A DNA stretch of 42,500 nt from contig RPFO01000256.1 of assembly GCA_009746045.1 (NCBI GenBank), forward strand, positions 606,429 to 648,928, in the 5' to 3' direction. The notes under the pieces were generated by a model that saw only the letters and a list, made by a program, of their open reading frames with translations, searched no databases and was not told the DNA's origin. Below are positions 18,559 to 30,500 of this stretch, in pieces (positions within the stretch are counted from its first letter, which is position 1; each line of letters starts with the position of its first letter). Position numbers and translations under genes: made by a program. The stretch comes from Mesostigma viride (taxonomy: Eukaryota; Streptophyta; Mesostigmatophyceae; Mesostigmatales; Mesostigmataceae).

Positions 18559-21500
18559 GTATCCCTCATTCCGGAGACGTTGGCGGGAATGCAGGAGGAC
18601 CCTCTCTTCCTGCAAGTGCAAGAAGACCTCCGGACAAAAGGGCAAAAGAAGCTCACGTCCGAAGAGCGGGCGCGCCGAAGGAGGGCCCTGGACGGGCTGG
18701 GTGTCCCCTCCTTTGATGGCCACCTGGCGAGCAATGTGCGTGTCATACATGTTTATCAATGCTGTGTACAGTTGCTGTTTTTTAGTTGTATGTTGTATTA
18801 TTTATTTATACACGTTTTTTGTTGCTTTCTGCCTTCAATCTCAACGTGCCCATCCAGCTGGCCTGCTGGGTGCATGGATGCAATAGGCCGATCGCCGCAA
18901 CTGTGTTCAGTGTTTACTGGCAAAACATAGCTGTATTGTAGTAATGTAGGTAGTAGCAAGGTAGGTATAAATAGGATGCCCCCCCTGACGGGCTTGAAAC
19001 AGGATGTTCTCCCTGACAGGCTAGAAACAGGATGCTGATTGCTCTGCCTGACGGGCTAAAAACAGGACACACTCCCTCTGACAGGGCGTCCCCCTGACTT
19101 GCTTCGCTATACCCGATACATGGAGCGCTTCGGGATACCCCAATACTACTATTATGATAGTAGTATTTTAATAGTGGGGATACAATAGGGTGCTTGGGGA
19201 TACCCCAATACTACTATGATAGTAGTATTTTAATAGTGGGGATGCAAAAGTGCTTGGGGATACCCCACTAGGAGGGCATGGAAGCCAGCTGTGGTGCGGG
19301 CATGAAAGGCAGCCATGAGGGCACCACCATGTGTAGCCCTCGGTCAGGACACAGGCCCATGCGTGCGCGGTAGGCGCCCCAGCCCAACACGACGGGCGTG
19401 GCCGATAGCCATGTGGGCATCACCGTCAAGATTTTCAATAGCCCACCCCCCTTCAAGCCGTAGGTGTCGCGTTGCCCGGACCCGCAACATGGGACTCACG
19501 GCTGTACAGTACAGTATAGTACAGTATAGTGACCCAATGTTGCAGTACAGTATAGTGACCCAATGTTTCATGCCGTGGGCTCGTTGGGGTAGGTGTCGTC
19601 CGTTCCATCACGGTGGATCAAGGTGTACTGCCCGGTGATGCAGCTGGTGATCTGATTTGATTGATGAATTCGTTCACCCTTGCGTAGCCTCTGGTTGTGG
19701 CACGAGGGAGGGCTGTGGTATTGCCCTGCGCAGCCATCTATGCTCATACAACTGTCGTTTCGCGGAAAGCTAAGTTTTTCACCAAACAAAACACTACAGA
19801 ATTGTATGCATTGGCAGGGCGCTCATCAGGGCGTGGGGCCACCCCATGTTGGGCGCTCGTGTTGGCTTGCACGCCTGCCACGCAGCCACGCTATTCTTTT
19901 CTTCTGCACGCTCACCAAGGCGTGGGGACAACCCCTTCCATGCCCGCCTCACCGTCCTTTTCTTCTGGGACTCTTGGTCTAGGATGAATGGGATCCCGGC
20001 AGGGGGTCATCTTCCTGGGTGGTATAGAACCAGGCGCGGGCGGGGCACTCCCCACCGCATGCCCTCCACCATTTTCAACTAACTGCTGGGTGCCATCATT
20101 AGTTTTCGTCTAACTGCTGACATCCGTTCCATGGCTCCTTTGGTTCCTTGTGTGCACGATGGCAGGGCGTGGGCACGCTCTACTGCACGGCCGCCAGCAT
20201 CCGTTTTCATCTAATTGCTGGCATCCCTTCCATCGTTCCTTCTTTTCCTTGTGTGCACGGCAGGGCACGGGCACGCTTCACCGCACGGCCGCCAGCATCC
20301 TCCAGATAAACATCGGCCTCTACTGCAACCAGGCGTGCAGCCACTGCCACGTGGAGTCCTCCCCGCTGCGTTCTGAGATGATGGACCGGAGCACGGTGGA
20401 CCAATGCGTGAGTGACCGCTGGCATGGTGGACCGCAGCGTGGTGGGCCAACGCGTGGGTGACAGGTGGCATGGTAGCGTTCGCAGTGGTGGGTCCATGCG
20501 CGAGTACTGGCAGTCGTAACGGTAGAGTAGACGGGGGTCTTCCATCAGCGCTTTGAGGGCGAATTCTCGGTGGCTCCCCAACGGGACCGCGTGTACGCAC
20601 AAATAGTAAGTGTACATAATGAATCAGCCTATATTTAATGAACCAGCGTATATTTAATTAATCACCGTATATGTGATTAATCAGCGTATATTTAATGAAT
20701 CAGGCCGAGGACGTCCGACCCACCATGCATGCTGAGTGGCTCCCCATCGGGACCGCGCGTTTTGTTTCTTATTTATGGGTGAGTGGCACTGGCATGACGT
20801 AGTGCCTGTGGTAATGTGTGTTCACGTTGTAAACATCATGAGGCATGGCGGACCGCCGCGGGACAGTGGCATGGTGTAGACCATTAGATCCGGTTCGATT
20901 ATGCTGGCTTGTATATATATAGTGAGGCATGGCGGACCGATGTGTGACAGATGCGTGAGTTGCAGAGCCGCCCTTGTCAACGCATAGAGCTGCGCACGCA
21001 ATTGGATGACAAGGCCACGGAGCTGGGCACGCAACCGGATCAGAATGGGATGGCCTGGGTTTACTTAAGGGGTTTGGTTCGCGGTCCTGTGCTCAAGGGG
21101 GTTGGTTCGCGGTCCTGTGCTCAAGGGGTTGGTTCGCGGTCCTGTGCTCAAGGGGTTGGTTTCGCGGTCCTGTGCTCAAGGGGTTGGTTCGCGGTCCTGT
21201 GCTCAAGGGTTTGGTTCGCGGTCCTGTGCTCAAGGGGTTGGTTCGCGGTCCTGTGCTCAAGGGGTTGGTTTCGCGGTCCTGTGCTCAAGGGGTTGGTTCG
21301 CGGTCCTGTGCTCAAGGGGTTTGGTTCGCGGTCCTGTGCTCAAGGGGTTGGTTCGCGGTCCTGTGCTCAAGGGTTTGGTTCGCGGTCCTGTGCTCAAGGG
21401 GTTGGTTGGCGGTCCTGTGCTCAAGGGTTTGGTTCGCGGTCCTGTGCTCAAGGGTTTGGTTCGCGGTCCTGTGCTCAAGGGTTTGGTTCGCGGTCCTGTG

Positions 21501-24500
21501 CTCAAGGGGTTGGTGCGCGGTCCTGTGCTCAAGGGGTTTGGTTCGCGGTCCTGTGCTCAAGGGGTTGGTTCGCGGTCCTGTGCTCAAGGGGGTTGGTTCG
21601 CGGTCCTGTGCTCAAGGGGTTTGGTTCGCGGTCCTGTGCTCAAGGGGTTTGGTTCGCGGTCCTGTGCTCAAGGGTTTGGTTCGCGGTCCTGTGCTCAAGG
21701 GGGTTGGTTCGCGGTCCTGTGCTCAAGGGGTTGGTTCGCGGTCCTGTGCTCAAGGGGTTGGTTGGCGGTCCTGTGCTCAAGGGGTTGGTTCGCGGTCCTG
21801 TGCTCAAGGGGTTGGTTCGCGGTCCTGTGCTCAAGGGGTTGGTTTCGGGTCCTCTTGCCCTAGCGGTCAATCTGGCTTGCGGGCTAAACGTGTACCAGGT
21901 TTAATAGACTTGGTAATGCCTAGTGGCCTTCCAAGAGACACGCACCTGGTTGAATGCGTGGTGCATGAGTGACAGGTGGCGGCGCCGCTGGTCAGGAGCG
22001 CGCTTGGCTTGCGAATGGGTTGGCTTGTGAATGGGTTGGGGATGTTGGCCACGTGGCCGGGGTGCTGGCGGGGTAGACACGAGGGAGCTGTCCGGAACGG
22101 TTTGGTGGGGTGCTTTGTGTGGTGCGGAGTGAAGTTGTTGGCATTTATTCTTCAATAGTGACTGATTTCGAGTAATGTCAATGACATAATAACTAGCTCT
22201 GTCGGTGTAGAGGCCTTGGAGCCATGTAAGTGGCTGGGAACCGGAGGTCAAGTGAATTTGGGGCCTGTCACAGCTTTAACTATTGGGTCTGAAACATGCA
22301 TCCGTGGCCTTGAAAAGTGTAGTGCATGCCTGTACACGGCATGGCCCCGTTTTGTAACTCTCACAGCTTACTGATGGACCTGAAGTTCTCGAAACATGTT
22401 CTTGTGTAATGCTTGCTTCTCAACTGTTTACTTAATTCTGATGCCACCAAGTGCAACTTACGTGATGCTCGCAGCGCTAGCTGTTAGACCACATTTCATA
22501 AACCCGATCATTGGCATGGTCGTGTGTGATGCTCGCAGCGCAAGCTGTTGGAACGCCTGTCATAAACCCGATCATTGACATGATCGAGTGTGATGCTCGC
22601 AGCTGTTTGGACTGCGCGCCCAGCATCCACCAGCGCTGCCATCCGTCACCTTGTCATGTGTAATGCACGCTGGCCCCCTCCGCCCTTCCCCATCTTCCCG
22701 ACTACCGCAGCTCAAGCTGTTGGATTGCACGCCCAGTATTCACACCGTCGACATCACCGGGGGGGCACCTGAGCTTAACACGAACTTCCGGTAAACAACA
22801 AATAGTTTGGTTGTTTTCAATTATTGAATCGATAGCTTGGGTTTTATGATCATGAGAGACTGCAAATGAATGATGACGGTATGAGGATTTTTTGTATTGG
22901 CTGGCTTTAGCGCTGGCGTATCTGCGCGCCCACGCCCTACACACATGCACATGCACCGCAACCGCGCTCCTGAAGCCTAGTCGGTGGCACCTAAGATGCC
23001 CCTCCAGGTAGCACTTAGTTGCCCCTCGATGTAGCCCCTAGTGGCTTCTAAGAACCCCCAAAATTTTGCCAGGTGGCAAGATGTGCCGGTGTCACTTATT
23101 GCCCGACTGCCCGCAAGGGTTGGTCAGGGTTAGTTACGGCGACACACGTTGCAGTGGGCCGGGCGTTGGGATCTCAGGAGAGTTGTATGCGGGGGTGCAA
23201 TCGGTTAGCTCTTGTTCCGAGTTTCTTGCGGTTAGGGATGAGCTGTATTTTTTCACGTTGCTCATGTTTGGGGTGGAAGTGCTCATGTTAGCTATATGTC
23301 ATGAAATTTCTACCCTTTTTTTGGTATAGGGGTTAAATGTACGCATACGGATACGCCGTGAGATAACGGCAGGCTCGAGCTACCATGGTCCGGATTCTCC
23401 CGATGCCTTGCCTGCCCTGGTTGTCTCCTTGATACTAGTCTCCTCTAGCCAGAGACATGGATGTTTCAACAGGACCGCGGATTCGTCCGATGTCTGGCCT
23501 GCGCTGGTTGCCTCACTGTTATTATGCATGTATGAGAGGGGGCGTTATGGTAACTGCCGTCACGCTGCTGCCTAGGGGGGGAAGCGGGGGGGTCTAACTG
23601 GTATTGAAGTACTGGTTTGTCATAAGACAAATATTTATATTCCATGAGTTGATCCATTTGCTACGGTGTGGGTCACTATGTTATAGTAATGGCAAGCCTG
23701 CACCGGTTGTCTCATGGACACCATGGTCACTATACTACAGTAATGTCAACCCTGCGCTGGTTGTCTCACTGGTATGTCATAAACTCATCCATTGCTACGG
23801 TGTGTGTCGCTATATTACAGTAAGTACCGCTTGCACTATGTCATGAATTCACCCACGGGTAATGGTGTGGGTGGTCGTTACACGCGTCGCAGGTACCTGG
23901 TGACGGAGGCGCGCAAGCGAGGAAAGGAGGTCATCGACCGCTGCAACTTGACGGTGCTGGAAGAGCCGGGGCAGCAGGTGGGGGGGCCTTATAGATAGCT
24001 TCGGGGCAGCAGGTTGGGGGGCCTTGGCTATTATTTTGTAAGGCAACCACCCTGAGCATGACTAGCCCAGGCAGCAGGTGGGGGCCCTATGACTTTCAGG
24101 GCAAGAAGTGGAATATCTTTCTCCGGCAAAGGGGTAGAGGGACCTTCTGAGATGAAAAGGTGGGATGTCTAGAGCGTCGCAAGGCAATCGCACTAGGCAT
24201 GACTGACAAGCTTGGTAACACTCTTCCGCTGTCCTTTTGTTGAAGGGAGGAATTCCAGTCATCTAATTGGTCATCGAAATCTTATCAAGTCTATTAGATT
24301 GAAGGGGGACAGTTTAACAAGGGACAGCTTTAGATTTAAGGGGGACAGTTTAACAGGGGACAGCTTTCAGGCTTTGTGTTGCATGTCAGCACAACGCTAG
24401 GCTACGGGCTCTGGCTCGCCTAGTAACAAGGGGTTTATGGCATTCCCCTGTTTCTGGTGACTAGGCATGCCTGGGTTTCTGGTGAAGCAATGACTAGATA

Positions 24501-27500
24501 AGAAGAATCAAGCAAGTATTTCCTGAAAGAGATCCCACCCTGTGGGTATGGTTTGCCCCACCCGGTGTGTGCGGTTTGCCACGCTCGGTGTGTGTTTATG
24601 CTGTCTTCTTATGCCCTGCAGGACGTGCGCACCCAAGAAAGAGGGGATAGGAAGATCTCTAACCGCCATCATTCAAGATGGAACCCTAACTACCATCATT
24701 CAAGAAGGAACCCTAACTACCATAATTCAAGAAGGAACCCTAACTACCATCATTCAAGAAGGAACCCTAACTGCCATCATTCAAGAAGGAACCCTAACTA
24801 CCATCATTCAAGAAGGAACCCTGACTACCATCATTCAAGAAGGAACCCTAACTACCATCATTCAAGAAGGAACCCTGACTACCATCATTCAAGATGGAAA
24901 GCTAACTACCATCATTCAAGAAGGAACCCTAACTACCATCATTCAAGATGGAACCCTAACTACCATCATTCAAGAAGGAACCCTAACTACCATCATTCAA
25001 GAAGGAACCCTAACTACCACCATGCAAGAAGGAACCCTAACTACCATCATTCAAGAAGGAACCCTAACTACCATCATTCAAGATGGAAAGCTAACTACCG
25101 TCATTCAATGGAACAACTCGCCCCCCCCACTGCGTATTTTCGCCGCACAGGACCTGGCCAAGTTCCTGGCAGACCACCAAGTCCGCGTGGTGGCGTCGCT
25201 CCCCTGCTACACCGAGGGCACCGTGGACAAGCAGGTGCGTTGGCGGTGGGGGTGGGGGTGGTTGTTGTCTCTATCTAGTGTAGGATTTATGTAGTTTCGT
25301 GTGGTACATGGGGGCGTGGTGGCGTCACTCCCCTGATAGATTACGACATGTTACTACGAGTCCACTAGTAGTGGTGGTAAAAGCATGAAGTAGGGATAGT
25401 AGCTTTCACCCAATATCGGTGGTTTGTTCGCGGATATGACAGATTACTTTTATCCGCTGTTGCTTTCGTGTGGTTGAGTGGAAATGCTCGTTGTACTGAG
25501 CACGCTAGTGATTCGGAATTCGCCCCTCGTGTATTATAAGGAGAGGTCGCCATCCCCAAGCCCTGAAGCTTATCCGCAACTTACCTCCTCAACACTAACC
25601 ACAATAACAACACTAAAAACCTATAACAACTGGGGTTAGCTGGTTGTGGTTACCTCATTAACACTCAACACAATATCAACGCTAATAACTACTGGGGTGA
25701 GCTCACCAACACGGTTGTTGTTTGGGCTGTTCATTGATACCCAATCACAGATGCCGCCGCTCTCCTTGGAATCACTAAGAACTCTTGCGCATACTCCTAC
25801 TGTTACTGACATTGGCCAATCAACTCACGAAGCATTGCCGCTATCATTGCCCCATTGCCCCATGCGCTACAACACCGTTGTCCCTCTCCGACAGAGGGGT
25901 CGTGGCGTGTTTGAGCGCAGCATCGAGGGTTTGAAGACTCTTAACGAACTTGGGTGCGTCGGCCATTGGTTTTACTGTCGTAGCACAGAAAGGCAAGGTG
26001 GGCTGCCAGCGAGGCTTGAGCAAGCAGGTTATGCCAAAAAGGGATGGTCAGGAGAGGAAGTATTTAGCCCCAAAGTTGATGTTTATGTATGCATGGACAC
26101 GGCTGCTTGCTCTATAGTATGTATGCTGGCCACGCACGGGCTGGCTGGCTTTGAAATGGCATGGTGCCACCATGCCACAAGCTTCTTCTTAATAACCAGT
26201 CCTGACCCACCCCCCTGCATGTTTCAATGCCTCCCCTGGGCCTCAATGTTGGGAGTGCTATTCCATTTACTAGTACGTCAATACTGTGGCAATAACAACT
26301 GTGAATTTGGCTATGGTATCCCTTGATCTGTCGCTTTTCTCTAACGATGGCTGGTATGCCTGTATCCTAGTTCGTACGTTTACACTCTACCCATGTTCGC
26401 TGTGAACGTGTTTGTGATATCTATGATCTGACAAAACAAACGAGACAAACAATGTGATACAAGCAGTACCTATTCTGTGTCTGTATCTATTCGATGTCTT
26501 GATCTATTCTATGTCTTCATCTGTTCTATGTCTTCACGTATTCTCTGTCTTTATCTATTCTATGTTCTTATCTATTCTATGTCTTCATCTATTCTATGTC
26601 TTGATCTATTCTATGTGTTTATCTGTTCTATGTCTTTATCTGTTCTATGTCGCGGCATGTCGCAGGTACGGGCACGAGGGCTCTGGCCTTGAGCTGGATT
26701 TGGTCTACAACCCGAGCGGGGCGTTCCTGCCACCCGCGCAGGAGATGCTCGAGGTGGCATACAAGGTAATTTGTTATCTGTGGTGGCATACAAGGTAATT
26801 TGTTATCTGTGGTGGCATTTTGTTGGATGGTTTCGTGGAAGAAGTGAAAGTTATGGTTTTTATATGGCAATCCAACTTGACGTTGTTCTCCTTATTAGCG
26901 ATGTGTGTTTTGACGCAGTAATAATACTACTAAGTCTTTAACAGTAGGTTACCAGTATGCCTCTCTGGGTCTGTTTGATCTGTGAGGGTATACGTACGTC
27001 GCATAATCGCGTGGCCCTGTCCACCATCCTATCCTATCCGCTATCCATTCCTATTTCATGAGCCGTTACTATCCACTATCCGTTCCTATTTCATGAGCCG
27101 TTACTATCCACTATCCGTTCCTATTCATGAACCGTTACTATCTGCTATCCGTTCCTATTCATGAACCGTTACTATCCGCTATCCGTTCCTATTCATGAAC
27201 CATTACTATCCACTATCCGTTCCTATTCATGAACCATTACTGTCCACTATCTGTTCCTATTCATTAGCCGTTACTATCCACTATCCGTTCCTATTCATGA
27301 ACCGTTACTATCCGTTATCCGTTCCTATTCATGAACCGTTACTATCCACTATCCGTTCCTATCCACTATCCATTCCTATCCACTATCCGTTCCTATCCAT
27401 GAACCGTTACTATCCACTATCCGTTCCTATTCATGAACTGTTACTATCCACTATCCGTTCCTATTCATGAACCGTTACTATCCACTATCCATTACTGTCG

Positions 27501-30500
27501 ACTATCCTATCCAATCCTCTCTGGGGTATAATCGCATCATTTCTCGGGACTACGTGGCTGACCTTATCCATCCGTTCCAGATCCATCCGTTCCACGTTTA
27601 ACACCCATTCCTTGGGGCGGGGTGGCAACGAGGCTTCTAGCGACTCGACTTCTCACAACTGGTGATTGTTGGCCCTCGACCTCTTTGGTTGTGTAGTTAA
27701 AATGGCTTCTGATGCTTCCCACACACACTCATGCACGCGTGTTTATTTACATTTTTCTCTCCCATCCTCGCGGGCGCAGGATGAGCTCTCCAAATGCCAT
27801 GGGATCGTCTTCAACCGCCTTTTTTGCCTTGCCAACATGCCCATCAAACGGTGAGTTTTACAGCGTTGTCCTTCCTGAACGCGCCCCTCGTTCCTTGACG
27901 CGCCCCTCTTTCCTTGACGCTTGACGTGCTCCGCTTTCTTGACGCGCCCCTCGTTCCTTAATGCGCCCCTCTTTTCTTTCTGCTACCATCCCAGGACATT
28001 CACAAACGTTCTGGGGGGAGTAGGTCGATGTCCTCCTTATCGGCTGAATGGGAGGGCCAGATCGCGCTGTTTCTCACAGGACCCGCAACGTGTGACTGGA
28101 ACCAAAACATGGCGTGGCCTGGCATATCGTGGCGGAAACGCACAGCCTCACCGCGATTAGATAGAGCTCGTCCGCTGTTTCACAAGCGTGTTAAGAAAGA
28201 GGGTGTTGGCTTGTCTTCAAGGCGATCCGTCCAGCCAAACCATCATCCCAAGGCACTATCTCATTGATTGGCTGTCGAGTCGGTGGGCATCTACCCAAGC
28301 CCTTACATCATTGAGTACCCATTGAGTCGGTGGGCCTCATGGCCACAGCCCATAGGCAAGCTTCAGCAAGGCCAAGGTTGTTTTGAAAGCAGGGAATTTT
28401 TTTTTTCACAAGGTCAACGGCAGGGGGTCAGAGCGCACATATCATCTCGTCCTGTTTCCACGCTCCCGTGCTCGTTCGATTGCGATGGGCCATGGGCAGA
28501 TTTCGGCCGTTTCAGAACTCAGACATGATGCACGCGTCGCTCACTTCCATTCCTGGTGGGCTTGCGCCTTCATTTAGCACGCCGGATATACACTCCTTGG
28601 TACAGCCGGGTTTGCTGCGTTGTGGCGCTGCGATAGTGGTGCCGTCCGCCGGTTGCTTGTTTCATTTTCTCTGCACGCGCGTAGGCCACCGCACGGCACA
28701 TGTTTGTTAGGGCTCGCGTTGGCCACCCCGCATTTGGCTCATCCCTGGACACTGAATCCGTCGATCACCGGTCATGCGTCTGTCGATTGTTGAACAGGTT
28801 TGCCGACTATTTGTCGCGCGAGGGAAAGATGGAGCAATACATGCAGCTGCTGGTGAGTGGTGGGGGGATGATAGGTAGAGCATGCTGGTCAGCGATGGCG
28901 GCTAGTACATGCAGCTGCTGGTGATTGGGGGGGGGGGGGCGGTGGTTATAGCATGCCCATGCTAGTAATTGCAAACCTGAGAGTGTGAGCTCGGCATTGC
29001 GAGGGCGAATAGCGGGGCTGCTGCGCCCAGTTCAAGGGCAAATGGGGGCGGCAGTTCCTATACTATACTATACTATACTATACTATACTATACTATACTA
29101 TACTATACTATACTATACTGTATCCTTTCCTATACTATTACTATGCTATAATAGTGTTGGTACCCACGTGACGCGGTCAGGTGCTTAAATTAATTTATTA
29201 TTGGTGTGGCGGTGTAATGAGGGGATCTTTTATTGGTCCCCACGTGACGCGGTCAGGTAGTTCAATCTTAATTAGAGTTCAATGTTGATTAGAGCACGTG
29301 GCAATAAGTCACAAAGGGCGGTGAAGGCGGTGGGCGTTGGTGGATGCGGGGACGTAGATGGCTAGACGTGGCTGCCATGGCGCCGCCACATCAGCTGGGT
29401 CCTTTCGTTCGCTTTGCCACTTCTCGGGCTGGCCGGTGGCGTGCATGAAGGCAGGAAGAATGTCTGGGGGTGGCGTGCATGACGGCAGATTGAACATTGG
29501 GGAGGTCACCTGCGCAGCCCTTTGGCCATTTCTCATTTGTCATCCCATGCTGGGCTCCTTCTGCTGGGCTTCTTCTGCTGGGCTCCTTCTGCTGGGCTCC
29601 TTCTGCTGGGCTCCTTCTACTGGGCTCCTGCTGGGCTCCTTCTGCTGGGCTCCTTCTGCTGGGCTCCTTCTGCTGGGCTCCTTCTGCTGGGCTCCTTCTG
29701 CTGGGCTCCTTCTGCTGGGCTCCTTCTGCTGGGCTCCTTCTGTTGGGCTCCTTCTGCTGGGCTCCTTCTGCTGGGCTCCTTCTGCTGGGCTCCTTTCGTT
29801 GTTGGTGTCGAAAGGCAGTATGCAGCCTCGATGCATGGTAATTTCTTCATTAATGGCAACGCCAACAGCCTGCAAGCGTGGCATGACCATTGGTCCAGGG
29901 AAATCCGTTTTTGGAAGAGAAGAAATAGACGTCAAAGGACTGTCCGCATGCAAAGCATGGGTACTGAGTTAGGTTAAATAGTGCCGGAACCTTTTGCCCA
30001 CTGAGGCAAATCGGTCCATCACACTATTTTGCCCGGAATAACCACCTCCGAGCACCCAAGTTAATTCGGCCAGAGAGCTGTACTTCTCCATGGACTTCAT
30101 CGAGCAGTGTCTCTTGGGGGCTAACGACAGGGACCTGAGATTCTTTTACGATCACCTGGACCTGTTCCGCACAGTCAAAGTGTACCCGGTGCAGTCGGTG
30201 ATTGCCGAGTAAGAAAATCGTTCCCAGTTACCGTTATCGTGACACCCGTATCGTGATAGCTCTATAGGGAAACATGCCTCTCGAGATCCAGGCCATAAGT
30301 GAGGGTGCGTTGGATGCGTACGGTGTGGCAGATGGGTGCCCATACATGCAGAAAGCGGACGAGTCTTTCAAATTCCTGAAGCTGGGGAGCACTGCGGCCA
30401 TGATGAACGACAAGGACACACATGTGATTACCCTTTCCATTGCCCCTGCAAAGATGTCGAGGAACCCCCGAGCAAGGTCCACCATGTACGACTACAGGCA

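Noticed and set aside
21065-21855. Possible CRISPR array, because of regular repeats
   Set aside because: There are no unique spacers: unit and linker are both repeated, and the host is eukaryotic.
20951-21972. Three overlapping long open frames (250-317 codons) in the plus strand, with matching frames on the minus strand
   Set aside because: They are translations of a 26-28 bp minisatellite without stops. Lengths shift between frames, there is no start context or domain, and they lie in an arsS intron.
29358-29977. Open frames rich in LLGSFCWAPSAG and the antisense QQKEPSRRSPAEGA
   Set aside because: Products of the 14-bp satellite in arsS intron 9.
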